Of a stretch of 64,000 nucleotides of DNA, positions 22,401 through 34,737 are shown one piece after another; the first letter of the stretch is position 1; each line of letters begins with the position of its first letter. A program made the translations under genes and the position numbers. The notes under the pieces are model-generated. The model did no database searches, was not told the origin of the DNA, and saw nothing but the letters and a program-made list of their open reading frames with translations. The DNA is from Rhynchonema sp. JSB1_4. Taxonomy: Eukaryota; Nematoda; Chromadorea; Monhysterida; Xyalidae. The DNA is taken from contig JASAMV010009038.1 of assembly GCA_030248065.1 (NCBI GenBank), positions 1 to 64,000 on the forward strand. The letters run 5' to 3'.

Positions 22401-25400
22401 GTACAATCCGGTTTTGATGGGCAGCCAGATACGATTACAAAAAAGTATCTGAAGCACATCATGTCCATGACATGATAAAAATGTCTGTTGTAAAAAATTC
22501 CTAACAGGGACGTTGCAGTAATTTATAACCCACAATGAACAATGGGTGTAATATATATCGGGTAGATTTTTCGAATTTTATAAAATTATTATACGAATTA
22601 GTCTAACAAGGCACTTCAGCAGTTGAACAAAGGTTTGTATTTGCGGAACTGCACTGTATTGCAATTATTGATGCAGATCTATGTATACTTGTTCTTTCTG
22701 CAAATTGCAAGATGTGCGCAAAATCTATCGTCTTTATGAAATTGATTGATTCAAAATTCGAACAATTGTAATTGTTTTGTAACTTGTTTTCTCGGTCGCA
22801 TGTAATGCCTCATTTTTCCTCCATCATCTACGTACACCAATGCTTTGCTGCACAATAATTTATAGAATACCACAGTTCTGAACTTTGCAGTAAACGTGTT
22901 TTTTGCAAGAGTAAGCAAATCAAGATAACAACGTGTGAAAGCTTTTTGAGATGTTTTTACATTATATATACATGTATAAGCAGTTTTTGCCCAATTTTGT
23001 TCAGCCCGAAATATAGATCAAGACAGTGTACATAGTGTGACATTGACAGCCATAAATTTCCAATACCGTCTATCGCCCACCAGCAGCGAACAAAAAATTA
23101 TAAAATCTGGATTTATAAACTGTCTTTCCGCGATAATCGTCGGCCACATATTGCTTTCTGAAATTGCATACCCACAATTTTTGCTTTTTTTCTTAGTGTT
23201 GTATTCTAAAACGTTTTTGTGACTTGTTAATGTTGAGTTTGTTCAATGTTCAATTTATGCCACTTCAGACTCATTTTCGTAAGCGCACAAGCACAGCAAG
23301 CAAGCAGATATAGTTTACAAAAAGGTCAGCTAGTAATGTGGATTTCGTTCAGTTTACTATTTCTAAAGTCGCTGTTAGTTTGGTACCAAGAAAAAACCAG
23401 GTCACCAGCGATCTGCGTTCGATCAAGACCTAACCGTATGCGTGTTCCATCAAATCTGTTACTTTGTGTGTCGGAACGACATCTCATGTTTTATGATGAT
23501 TATTCTAGGCGAAGTTTTCAAACGCTTGAAAGTACTATATGGATTTTTGAAACCTTGATATTGCAAGGGCGTTTCGTTGGGCGCGCCATTGGCGTTTCGC
23601 CAATCACCTTCAACGATCAGGCAGTGCATTGCAGGTATTCCCGATGCACTGAAGACTCTCCCTATCACCTGCCGCCAGACTGGGACGGTCGGGTAATTAT
23701 GTTGTTAAGAACTGTACACAAGGATGTCATTGCACTCGACAGGCTGTTTCCTGTGCTTAAGTATGCACCGATCACCGATCGGGTCTCTAATTTTTGAAAG
23801 TTGTGCTGGGGCCTTAATGCAGAACGCTTTGGTGCCTGCTCGATTTTAAATGTTTTTCGTTTTAAAACTGCACTACAACAACATCTCACAACTAATTCTC
23901 GTAGCGGGACGCTCAGAACACGCTTTTTTTCACTTTTTCCGAATTATATCCAGCCCCGCAGTTCCAATTTCTTAAGTCGGAAATCGCAAATGTGTGGGAT
24001 GCGCAATATTTTATATTCGCGCATCAAGATGTCCATTTTTATTAGGTTTTTTAGTTCATGCAATAGAGCTGCATCGCTGCAAGTGTGCAACGGGCGAACG
24101 GACTGACCACCGCTCATAAAAGTTTATTTTTGTTGTAGGTATTGAGTTGTCACGCTACATGCGCTATCACTACATTAAAAAATTACAAAGTCTCCCTCGT
24201 GTTACGATCTTGTTTTTGCCGCGCTTTTATGTAATTTATTCGAACACGCGGCGTTCTTGCTTTCCATCTGCGTTTTCTGTCACGTTTTTCCGCTTTCGTA
24301 ACAACTACTCCACCAGGCTTTAGGCTCAGTGTCATACTTGAACTTACATTTTTGAGCTGAAGCCCGGGCGACTATGTTGGCTGGAGTCGCAAAACGCAAC
24401 TTTGGTTGTCAAGAGAAAACTACATTTCGCACCGCAAGTTACAGTTGATGCCTTGTTGCTCCGTTTGTTCTTGAGTTATTTTATCGACACAAATGTTTAC
24501 ACGGTGACGTAAGGCCTCAATTTTCGGGAAATTACTGTTTGAGCGTTTTTTTTCGAGCACAAAAATGTTTTCAACATCTTTACGCCTGATTTGTCCGTTT
24601 TGAGGACACATTCCAACTCTGTGCTCCAACTCCATTAGTTGTGCTGCAGACGTCCAGAAACATTACAAGCTATCTTTCTTCCGATTTTAAGCCCATTTGT
24701 ATTCAACACCTATTGCAAAGGCACCATTTTAATTTTGCCAAAAACATGTCCACGAGTGATTTCACTAAACCCAAACAGGTTTTCGAGGTCACAATTGAGG
24801 TTGAAAATCCATGTGACTGTCTGATACTGTAACTATAGTGCGGGTATGTGGAAAATTTGTTTAGATTGTCGCTTGAAAGGTTTCCTTGAGAATACCAGAG
24901 AAGCGTGTAAAAAGCCATGAAATAATGTCGGTGATGAAAAAAACATAACGCATCGTACTATCACACTTTATTGCATAAATCTCTGACTCTGATGGTTGTG
25001 CAAAGGCAAAAATTGAGCTGACGAGTTGATCTACATGTACATACAGTTGGTGCGTAGAGGTACCCATACCTACATTTATCACTACGTATGGATTGAAAAT
25101 AAAATGTTTTCAAAATATTCCAAACGGTTGAGAAAGCAAGAAAACGCTACTGGCTCAAACGTGCGCATTTCCACAGCTCGTGCTTTTGTCAAAGGAAGTT
25201 CCGCGAGAAGACGAATTTATGGCGGCCAAATTTAATGTTCAAGTTGTTCCAAATAGCGTTTTAGCAACGCATGTCCAGCCTAATGATTGTTTTCAAAACT
25301 GTCAGCATTGTTTTTCAAGTGTCTACTGATGCAACTAGCCCAGAGGCCATTGCTCCATGCAAACATGGTCCTGTTTGTTTTTCGTTGCTTTTCAGCGCGT

Positions 25401-25595
25401 AAACGCACGTCTCCGAAATAGTTCTAGTACGCAGAAAAATATGTGCCCAATGTTTATTATAATTCATTTCAACATAATTGTAAACAATTTCAGGACCTCG
25501 TTCCGTTTGCAAGCGAAGGGTAAAATCTGGGCAGCTAAGTATAGAGTAGACTTATATGAAACATCACACGATTGTACACACGTAATTGAAACAAA
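19400..25595. other. About 6 kb without a recognisable gene
   Basis: A-T rich unique-looking sequence. The open frames (largest 183 codons, 23246-23797) have no domain, no convincing splice partners and no repeated motif pattern. No RNA gene, transposon end with target duplication or array was seen. It may be regulatory or intronic sequence for the gene at 25596. Confidence 0.5.
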
Positions 25596-27267
25596 ATGCG
25601 GACCAAAACGGGTGATCGTATTTGCGCAACTTTGACCATTCTTCTGCTTGCTGCATCACCAAGTAAATACACACTTTACACTTTAAAATTATTGTTGGCA
25701 TAAATGTTTTTAAACGCTTCACGTATTTTCTTTTAATTGCAGTTCAAAGCGTTCGACTCCGACGGAGGACGCGAGATGAAATCCTGGCCTCACTATGCAA
25801 GGACAACCCAAATTCATCGTTCTGTCAAAATCATCTTTCTCAATCTGCTCAGGTTGGTTGATCACAAACAATAATTCGTGGTCGCTGTATGACACATTTC
25901 TTGTTTTAGAGATCACAATTACAGTATATCATGATTAACAATAGTTGCTTTCACATTCGGCAGGTGTTTCCGGACACGTCACCGACCAAAATCAATGAGA
26001 AGTTTGCCGGTGACAGAGAAACGGTTGGTCTCTCATATGTAGTCTGGGTTTGATTATGGACGAAGAGTTAGCGTTGACGAAAGCCGCAGCTTCGAGAATT
26101 TGTCCCATTCGTCTCTTTCTCATTAGATGAACTAAAGCTGAAACGTAAAAATTTGAGACTTGTCAAACCTAATTTTTCACACACTCACAGGGATTTGAAC
26201 GCCCCACGACCGAACACCCGATGATTAATCAATATTGTGCCGATTACACGAAACATTACGATTATCATTGTGAAAAGAACAAGGATGAACTCAGATCAGG
26301 TGTGTTTGTGACGAACGGTGATTCTGTGGTTGGGGAAATGGACATTGATGAAAGCGGTGCCTTTTGTGGTTGGATAAATGGGTTTAAAGAAGATCGATCA
26401 CTTGCTGTTAGATTGTAATAGCCCAACAGTTTGTGTGCACTGCACGACAGTTCTTGCTCTCCAATAAAATCCTACGTTAACAGACGGGTGGTGTACCAGA
26501 GGACATCATCGGTGCTAGTGACTGAACCTGACGGTCACATAACCGTCGGTCAACATCTGACATTCTGTGGTCACGCATGGCCATCTGCTGCACTCACACT
26601 GACGATGACCAGGTGCCCCGCCCGTCTGTGAAAATAGGACGAGCACGGGTCAAAAGTCGCACCCGTTGCACTGTGACGTCCACCTTCAGGTTCGGACGCG
26701 ATGTCGTTCTGTCGCAACTACGCGTCGGCGTGCGACAAACCGATGCCAGTTGATTCGTATAAATTGGCCGATTATTGTCGTCGACACAAACGGGATTACG
26801 ATCGATTCTGCGCCGATCCACTCAAATACGGCCCGACTGCGATTCGATTCTGCCCGAACTATGCGTCCACATGCGGTGGCTCGATCGGTCAGCCGCTATT
26901 CGCCTTCAACGACGCCCCGCCCATCAGTGCACCGACACCGAGGCTGCAGACGTCGGTGAATCCATCCCGTCGTGATCTGCTACTTCGATCGCACAATCAA
27001 CAACAAACGTCGCCATTTCGACCACAGCCCCAATCGCAATCGAACTTTCCATCGCGCAATCGCAACACACAACAACAACGATCGCCTGCTGTCAGCAGTA
27101 ACAACCCGATCATTGAACGATTATGCAATCAGAAACGTCGACTAGCCACGCAGTACTGTTTCGGTCCGCTGTCGCAAACTGTCGCCTCCATCAACCAACA
27201 GTGCAATTTGTTCAAAAAATTCTGCATCGGGAGTTCAACCAGCGGCCTGTCGCGATCTTTTGGCTGA
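25596..27267 (+). CDS. Secreted Cys-paired protein of unknown function
   Basis: Five-exon model, 307 residues: 25596-25662, 25743-25852, 25964-26023, 26191-26299, 26690-27267, with GT-AG junctions in matching phase. The first exon encodes a short basic start and a hydrophobic stretch (TLTILLLAASP), a signal peptide. Cys then come in pairs spaced by 6-10 residues around aromatic and basic residues: SLCKDNPNSSFC, QYCADYTKHYDYHC, SFCRNYASACD, DYCRRHKRDYDRFC, RFCPNYASTCG, RLCNQKRRLATQYC, QQCNLFKKFC. A Gln/Ser/Pro/Arg-rich linker separates the early from the late pairs. The regular pairs suggest a disulfide-stabilised extracellular repeat. I do not recognise the family; the pattern is similar in style to secreted nematode Cys-rich proteins. 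No other gene lies within several kb. Confidence 0.78.
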
Positions 27268-29906
27268 GTCAAATTCTTGGCGTTATGCCAATTTGTGTCG
27301 ACTTTCTGGTCATTTTCGTTCGGATATGTTTTTTGGTGGCTGATTTTTCGCATACACGATACACACATATGTATATGCCGTCCTGTAGCTCACTCACCTC
27401 CATTTGACCAGAAAGTTGTTTCAAAAACCTCAATTGCCGTTTGTTTGTGCTTACCTACGCATGTATACAAAATAATCAGGCTGAGATACCGGTCCATGTT
27501 TTTGTTTATTCTCAATTATTGTTTTAATTGTTATCATTCAAACAACTATAGTATGCGCAACTGTTTATCACGTAATCAGTTTTTCCATGACGTTGTTTCA
27601 TTCGGCCGTGCTTGTACCCTGAGCCATATTGGACCAGTTGCTATTGATGGCAATGCACGGCATAAAGCTCGAATATGGTTGCATTTTAGCCGAGCTTCTT
27701 CTCTGCACAATTAAGCTTAATAATGTTTTGTTCACTAATGCTCATTATGAAAATCAGTCTCCTGATAGTCCATATCAATTCAGCTTTGAAATCCTGATGC
27801 TTGATTTTTACTTGTTTGCATTATCGCCCGAGTTTTATGGCAAGTTTGAGGCCATTTATTTTTCATGTACCCACAAGGACTGTATTTATGCACTGTAGTT
27901 CGTGGTATAATTTTGTACAGAGTACTACTGCATCTGCCGAAATTCTCTAGAATCTGAAATGCTTACGAAACCCTCGCTTTTACAAAGTTTGGCACAACTT
28001 TATCATCATGCTGCGTTTCGTGTTTTGTTTCGAATTGTGTGCGTGTCTGTGTCCATATGAAGCTGCTCAGAATCTTATCATAATTATGGGCCGTGTCAGT
28101 TTTGCGCGCAAGGACTACCGCGACTACGGTTGGACGATTTGGGTTGTCTAACTAAGGCACGCCTTAGGCAAGAAAGGGGGTTGCTCTGGCATGCACCCCG
28201 ACAGCGTCAGATGCTAAGAACGATTTTCTTTGTAGTTTGGTAGTTGGTGCGTTTGGCAGAGGACTATGCGCGAGCAACTCCTTGCCTATGCCAACCGGCA
28301 GTCGAAGTGGCAGCGCTTGCCTTCAAAGTTTGATGTCGTCCAAAATGTATGCTGTCATTGTCGCATGCCCCTGGGAGGGAGCTGCTTGACATTTTTTTGT
28401 GCGAACATTTTGTTTTTAGTGTTTTGCTATTTTTGCATAAAATATGTCCATACGTATATATGCCTATAATATGTATTTTACGCAATGCAAGTGATGCAAA
28501 GAAAAAATAATGAGGCGTTGCTGCAAAAAAGTGTGATAGTTTTGCATAATTTGATGTTGCAAGATGACTCTGTCGGAGAAGGCGACTTGTGGGCAACCGT
28601 TAAGCATAATTACTTAAACAAAAAATTGAGTCGAGCAATATACCACAATAATAAACATACTGTACATATTTGATTTGAGACAAAACTTGCATAGGTGCGC
28701 AAAAGATGCGCAGTCAGACACACGCACGAACTTTACTCACGCACCGAGTTAAGTTTTTCATTCAGTTTTTCTGCTTGATGTCTCTGGGTGATTATTTTTA
28801 TTGCACGTTTGGGAACGCGGAATTACCCATTTCATCGCACGGCAGAATTATCAACACTTTTAAAGGTTTTTTATTTCAACTGGAAAACCCGCGTTTGCAG
28901 CGCTGCAAGGCCGCACAAAACCCATAAATAAATAAACTCGTCCGGAAAGAAACAGGGAACATTTTGAAACAAAATCACTGAGCTGCGACGTAACTGTACT
29001 TCAGAACGAAACAGAAACCACAAAAGATGCTGTGCATGTCGTGTTTCCGGTGCTTTGACAATCTGTCACATTTATGGGGAAGTAAACATTACAACGTACT
29101 GTATATGTAAGCTTCGGGTCAAAGTCGGTGATCGGATCTGCTAAATTACGTTTGTACATAGCGTCACATTTGGTCATTCACAACGTGTAAGTCATACTCC
29201 ATTTTAATCAAGGTGAACAATAGGTTCGAGCTGCGGTGGGTACTGGATTCACAAAGCCCTTAAATCCAAGTTGCATGGTTGTCCGCAAAAAACCGGAACA
29301 GGTTCGTTAGGTTTAGGTACGTGGACCGAAGTCTAAGGTTGGGTTAGGCGTGTGTCTGCTTCGTGATTGACAGAAACGGTTTCGAGGGAATTCGAAAAAA
29401 CTTGAAAAGCCTCGCATTCGGCACTATTGTGTCTGCCAGACGCCGTCAGGGCTCTTTTTTCGCCACGTGTCTTCGATTCTTCGGCAAGGTGTTCTTGGGC
29501 AGCTTGTGGAGCTTCTCATTACTTGTGTTTCTGCACTTTGTGCCCGAGCAGATGTGGTTCCCACTTAAGAGAAAAAGGGTGTCTTGTGTTTGGACAAACG
29601 CACAAAGAAGGTTTCAGATAGCAAAACGTTGATTTCACCCATTTTCATGCATTGGGGGTTAGCTAACATTGTAACGCCCCTTCCTGCTGTGACCTTCGGT
29701 CGCGTCAAACCACGATGTAGTTCATATAGTCTTAATTTTGTAGAGGAACTAAACACGAAAACTGAAGCACACGCCCAATGAGCACAAGAATGGACTGGAA
29801 TGGACAAAAACGGTGACAATAAAAGACGAGCATCCGGTGAACCGGAACAATCCTCCCCTGTCAAATGTAAGAGATCCACATTGGTGTTTTAATGTTTTTT
29901 TGAGAA
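27268..29906. other. No confident gene in 2.6 kb
   Basis: Several short open frames. One at 28485-28673 contains VLHNLMLQDDSVGEGDLW, faintly like the C-terminal LHN motif of PIF/Harbinger transposases, but it stands alone with no flanking domain. No splice-consistent model was found. Confidence 0.4.
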
Positions 29907-30415
29907 CAGAGGTCGCAATCGGGCCGGGCGGGTTTGGCCGGCCCGGCCCGGCCCGAGCCCCCAAATCTCCGGCCCGGCCCGGCCCAGCCCGATCCGTACC
30001 CCCAAATCTCCGGCCCGGCCCGACCCGTACCCCCAAATCTTACCAAACCATCCGCCGTAACTTCCACAGTCGTAATCGCGACTTCCTCCGCAAACTCTAC
30101 TTGGCCTATGTTCGTCCATTACTGGAATTTTCCATGTCCATTTGGTCCCCTCAAAATGTCACTTTGGCTAAAAACGTTGAAAAAATTCAACGTAGGTTCA
30201 CTTATTATTTACCAGGCATGCAGACACTGTCTTACCAACAGCGTTTGCATGCACTAAATTTGGACCCCCTAATTTATCGCCGGACCGTGAACGATCTTGT
30301 GCTCGTGTACAAAGTCGTTCGTGGTCTCATACCTGGGGTAACCAAGGAATCATTCTTTCCATCGCGTGACACCGGCCGCCCAACCCGAGGGCACTCCCAC
30401 AGTTTGTGTCGAGTT

Positions 30416-30840
30416 CAGAGGTGGGAATCGGGCCGGGTTACCTCGGCCCGGCCCGACGAGGTCCGGGGGTCGGCCCGGCCCGGCCCGGCCCGACAGTTCG
30501 GGCCGGGAAGTCCGGCCCGGCCCGGCCCGATTTTTTCGGCCCGAGTTTTTCTGATGATATTTTAAAGCAACTTTTTGGTGCAAAAATTACTGTTTTTTTG
30601 GTTTAAAAATACCTGATAATCATGGAAGTCGGTACTAATTTGCAGAATCGCGAGAAATTTTGGCAATTTAGCCTAAAAAATCACGATTTTTTATTGAAAT
30701 TCGATGATGTCGGGCCTTTTCGGGCCGGCCACCCCGGCCCGGCCCGGCCCGACATTCCGAAAAGTCGGCCCGGCCCGGCCCGACCGTTCGGGCCGGAAAC
30801 CTCGTCCGGAAACCCCGGGCCGGCCCGATTCCCACCTCTG
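30416..30840. mobile_element. GGCCCGG-family hAT MITE inserted in the LINE reverse transcriptase
   Basis: Inverted ends CAGAGGTGGGAATCGGGCCG, flanked by GTCGAGTT on both sides (30408-30415, 30841-30848). The reverse transcriptase frame continues after the second copy of the duplication, so excision of element plus one duplicate would restore continuity of the old frame. Length 425. Confidence 0.9.
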
Positions 30841-31496
30841 GTCGAGTTCATGGCGCGGGTCCGGACTTGTCCGGGTATTGGGCTTATCGCGTTGTGGACC
30901 TCTGGAACAGGCTCCCAGAGGACGTCGTCTCCGCTGCCTCAATTGCGGCCTTTAAATCTAAACTAAACTCACGTGGTCGAGACGTAGTTTCTCGCCATAT
31001 TTCAACAAAATTCTCAGCCGTCGTTGACTGATCTCCTCAGTCACTGAGTTGCTGCTTTCAGGTAATCGTCAATTTCGTTATCGCCTGTTTTCATCTCGTG
31101 TCCGCCATTGATCACTGATTTTTCGTCTGTCGTTGCTGTGTTTTTGGTTGGTTTAGAATTTCTCTGGTACGTTTTGTCGTTTGTTCATTCACTAGACGGG
31201 ACCCGTGCCTACGGCCCGGCTACAGCGCCGCGCCCGTGCGCCCCCCCCCCCCCCAGCACCCACCCCCGGACACGCCCCCCCCCCCCGGGGGCGGGCCCAC
31301 AAACAACGCGCCCCCCCCGCCCGCCCGCCCCCCGGCACCACCCCCCCACCCACAACCCTCGCCTCCTGATAATAATTTTGGCTAGACGAGCATCCAAATC
31401 AAAAAAAAAGACTCTTTATACAACTCCCCGCCACAGCAGAAAAAAAAATCTCCGTCCACTTAAACAACAACAAAGAAAGAACAGAAGACAGGGAAA

Positions 31497-32040
31497 GTGA
31501 AAAAAAAAGAAAAAAGAAGAAAAAAAAGAAAAAAAAAAGAAAAAAAAAAAAAAGAAGAGAGGAAAATAGAAAAAGGAAATGGAAAGAAGGAAAAAAAGAG
31601 AAAAAAAAAAAAGAAAAAAAAAAAAAAAAAAAAGAAAAAAAAGACAAGAAGAGAAAAGGGAAGAAAGGGGGAAACGGAGTTAAAAATAGGAGGGGGAGAG
31701 TGGAAAATGGGCTTGAGAAAGGTGGGAGGGAAGGGAAAGAGAGGAGACCGGCCTGAGAAGGACGGAAGAAAAAAGAGGAGGGGTGGTCAAGAAGGGGGAA
31801 AAGGGGAATTGGAAAAAAGAAGGAAAGAGAAGAGAAAAGGGAAGGAAGGGAAAGGAAAGAAAAAAGGAGGGAGAGAAGGGAAAGAGAGGAGAGTGAAAAT
31901 TGGAAAAAAGAAGGAAAGAGAAGAGAAAGGGAAGGAAGGGGAAAGGAAAGAAAAAAGGAGGGAGGGAAGGGAAAGAGAGGAGAGTGAAAAGAGAGGGAGG
32001 GGGCCACAGACAGACAGACAGACAGACATACATACGCCTT
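31497..32040. repeat. Purine-rich low-complexity tract and CAGA/CATA microsatellite
   Basis: A- and G-only sequence for about 500 bases, ending in tandem CAGA and CATA units near 32008-32032. Two long open frames exist only because the tract lacks stop codons; they are Lys/Glu/Gly or Pro/Ser/Phe low-complexity and not genes. Confidence 0.9.
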
Positions 32041-32588
32041 CCTGTTTTAGTAGTATAGATGATTATAATTTTGTGTGCTATTTACTGATATGTCTCTTTT
32101 TTAGGTGTTTGCCGGATCTCCTGAAGGTCTTTGCGTGAGCTTACAGATAAAATTTGAAATTTGAATCTCCGGCCCGGCCCGGCCCGAACCCCCAAATCTC
32201 CGGCCCGGCCCGAATTTTTGGCTCAGATTTTAACCCAATTTTTGTCATAATTTTTGCGAATTTTTTAACCTATTTTTTGGTTGAAAACAACGGTGTTGCA
32301 GGGGGGTGGGGGCTGGGGCGGGGTCCCCCCTAGGTACAGCAGGTAGGTAGGTTGACGTTGACGCTCCATCTTGGTACATAACAGTGGGTAGGTCGCCGCC
32401 CGGCGGCTGGTCCAGTAAGTTGCGATCTTTGGCTCAAAATGGCATAAAGTCGGCATTTTTCACTTCAGATAGGCGAAACATCGCGCGCTACACCCGAAAT
32501 GAGCGTTTTAGAGCGCATTTTCATCAATATTTAGACCTAAAAATTTTTATCCGCCCCCACCCCCTAGCTCGGCCGGTACAGTAGGAGG

Positions 32589-34189
32589 CAGTGTTGGAGG
32601 TGGGGGGGGGGGGTTTGGGGGGGGGGGGGTAGCCCCCCCAGTACAGTAGGTATCCCCCCTCGCCTGGTACAGTAGGTATCCCCCCGATGTTTGGCATGGT
32701 GCAGTAGGTATCCCCACGATTTTCACCCCGGTACAGTAGGTATCCCCCCGATTTTGCCCCAAAAGTGCCAATTTTTGACCAAAATGGCCGAAATTAGTGC
32801 AAAATCAGTGGATTTTACCTCAAATTACCCGAAATTCGCGCGCTACGCGCGCAAATACTACGTTTTCACACGATTCCACACATAATAAACACATAAAAAA
32901 TTTTCACCCCAAAACCTAACCCCCCCCCCAACCCCCCCCCCCCAAACCCCCCCTAGGTACATAACCCCCCCAGGCCATCGGCTCTGGTACAGTAGGTATC
33001 CCCCCTCTCCGAGCGCGGTACAGTACAGGGTTTTTTTTTCAAAATTCACTAGGTGCAACTTAGGTGCAACCCCCCAATTTTTAGGTGCAAGCTGGCCAAA
33101 GTAGGTGCAACCCCTATTTTGGACAAAAAACGCCAATTTTAGGTTTTTTTGCCAGGTTGTGTGTTCAATGCTATTTGCGTGCTTTTAGAAGTTCAATAAA
33201 GTTGTAACGCAATGAATGCCTTTTTCTTTAGCAAAAGCAAACTTTTCAGGGAAAATTCAACATTTTGTAGCACATTTTGTACTAGTTTCATTATTGAGAA
33301 CCGATTGAGAAGAAAACGAAACAGTAAAATTTTCATGTCACCATATCCACATTTGGGGGTCACGTACGAATCAATTACTTTCGCTGTTCATTTACTGTGT
33401 GGGTATCTAATACTGTTGTCATGCTCTGCTCTAGTTCTAGTCAGTGTAGTTCCTGGGGGGAGGGGGTCCCCTGGTACACTAACCGCCGCGACCAAGGTAC
33501 ACTAGTACACTAACCGCCGCACCAGGTACACTAACCGCCGCAATTTTTGCCTAAAATAGGAATTTTTAGCCCAAGATGGGCATTTTAGGCCTAAAATGGG
33601 TAATTTTCAGGTCAATGTTGTCAAAAGTCACCAAAATACCCTATTTATGGAGAATTTTTTCCAAAAAAAGGCAAAAATAGGTCAAATTTTTTACCTCAAA
33701 GAAGGACTTTTTCCTGAATTTTGGTCTTCCCCCCTCCTTCTCCCCACAGGGAGGTACACTAACCGCCGCACCGACAAAGTGGGTAGGTTCACTAACCGCC
33801 TCGCCGGACCAGGAACTACACTGATCCTAGTACAGCATGTATTTGTTTTGAATCTTATCACCAGCACACCAGGTACTAACTGTGTACGAAATCAATCAAT
33901 CAGATCAATATTTTTTGTCGATGTCGACCAAATGCCTCGATGGAATTTATTGGAAGGAATGAAAAGCCGCGCAGCGCATTTTTTTGTTTCTAAGCTTTCC
34001 AACCTTAAAAGATGCTGTATAAATGCTAAATTAAGCAAATAAGGGCCCAAAATTTTAGGTGCAACCTTGCACCTAATCCTGAATTTTTAGGTGCAATTCT
34101 GATTTTTTAGGTGCAAATTGCACCTAAAAAGTGTCTAAAAAAACTATGGTACAGTAGGTATCCCCCCCTCCAGAGTACCTCCAACACTG
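32589..34189. mobile_element. hAT-like element (CAGTGTTGGAGG ends) in the nest
   Basis: Left end CAGTGTTGGAGGTGGG and right end CCTCCAACACTG, flanked by GTAGGAGG on both sides (32581-32588, 34190-34197). It carries repeated GGTACAGTAGGTATCCCC units and TTTTAGGTGCAA motifs and is itself interrupted by the element at 33442-33823. A possible older element with a right end at 34270 surrounds it (left end near 32286, duplication not convincing). Confidence 0.82.
33442..33823. mobile_element. hAT-like MITE (CAGTGTAGTTCCTGG family)
   Basis: Inverted ends CAGTGTAGTTCCTGG; flanks GTTCTAGT (33434-33441) and ATCCTAGT (33824-33831), six of eight bases equal. Inside are TAGTACACTAACCGCCGC repeats shared with 17779-18176. 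Confidence 0.75.
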
Positions 34190-34292
34190 GTAGGAGGTAG
34201 GTTGCCTTTGCCACCCCACATTTTTGGTGGTACCGTAGGTTGCCGCCCCGCCTGGGTAGCTACACCACTGGACAATACTGATCACTTGGGGG

Positions 34293-34691
34293 CAGTGGTG
34301 CAGCTACCCAGGCGGGGCGGCAACCTACTGTACCACCCAAAATGCGGGGCGGCAACCTAGCTACTGTACCAGCCGAGCTAGGGGGGGGGGGGTCGTACCA
34401 CTTGGGGGGGTCATCTGGAAACCGAAATTTTTTATGTCTAAATACTGAAGAAAATGTGGTCTAAAACACTAATTTCGCCTTCGCGCGCAGCGCGCGATTT
34501 TTCGCCTATTTGCAGACAAATATGCTAATTTTATGCAATTTTAAGCCAAAAATGAATGTTTTGGGTGAAAAGTTAGGTGGGGCGCAACCTACCTACTGTA
34601 CCAGGGGAGGGGCGGCAACCTACCTACTGTACCAGGCGAGGGGCGGCAACCTACCTACTGTACCTTGGTCCCCCCCCCAGCCACACCATTG
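34293..34691. mobile_element. hAT-like MITE (CAGTGGTGCAGCTACC family)
   Basis: Left end CAGTGGTGCAGCTACCC, right end complement CCCAGCCACACCATTG, flanked by CTTGGGGG on both sides (34285-34292, 34692-34699). Interior has GGCGGCAACCTACCTACTG repeats and a CGCGCGCAGCGCGCG hairpin. Confidence 0.85.
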
Positions 34692-34737
34692 CTTGGGGGG
34701 ACCCCCCACCCCCCCCACCCCAAGTACTACCCTGCTT

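Larger units (their letters stand above)
30043..32164 (+). mobile_element. 5'-truncated non-LTR retrotransposon (LINE) inside the hAT element
   Basis: Translation from 30043 gives the C-terminal part of a LINE reverse transcriptase, with RPLLEFSMSIWSPQ, RRFTYYLPGMQTLSYQQRL and, after an inserted MITE, RVVDLWNRLPEDVVSA, ending at TGA 31029-31031. The motifs are typical of CR1/Jockey/RTE-type elements; the clade is not fixed. The 5' end joins directly to the host CCCCCAAATCT arm, so most of the ORF is missing. The 3' part holds a C-rich tract (31236-31350), purine-rich repeat (31497-32005), CAGA repeats and an AAATTTGAAATTTGAATCT tail at the junction with the hAT arm. Coding is broken; not active. 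Confidence 0.75.

Noticed and set aside
23246..23797. Plus-strand open frame of 183 codons
   Set aside because: No recognisable domain, odd composition and no splice partners; length possible by chance in 64 kb.
28485..28673. Possible Harbinger transposase C terminus (VLHNL)
   Set aside because: Only one short motif matches; no DDE residues or neighbouring inverted ends.
31399..32138. Two long open frames of over 200 codons in the purine-rich tract
   Set aside because: Pure low-complexity (Lys/Glu/Gly or Pro/Ser/Phe) caused by lack of stops in A/G-only sequence inside a LINE 3' region.
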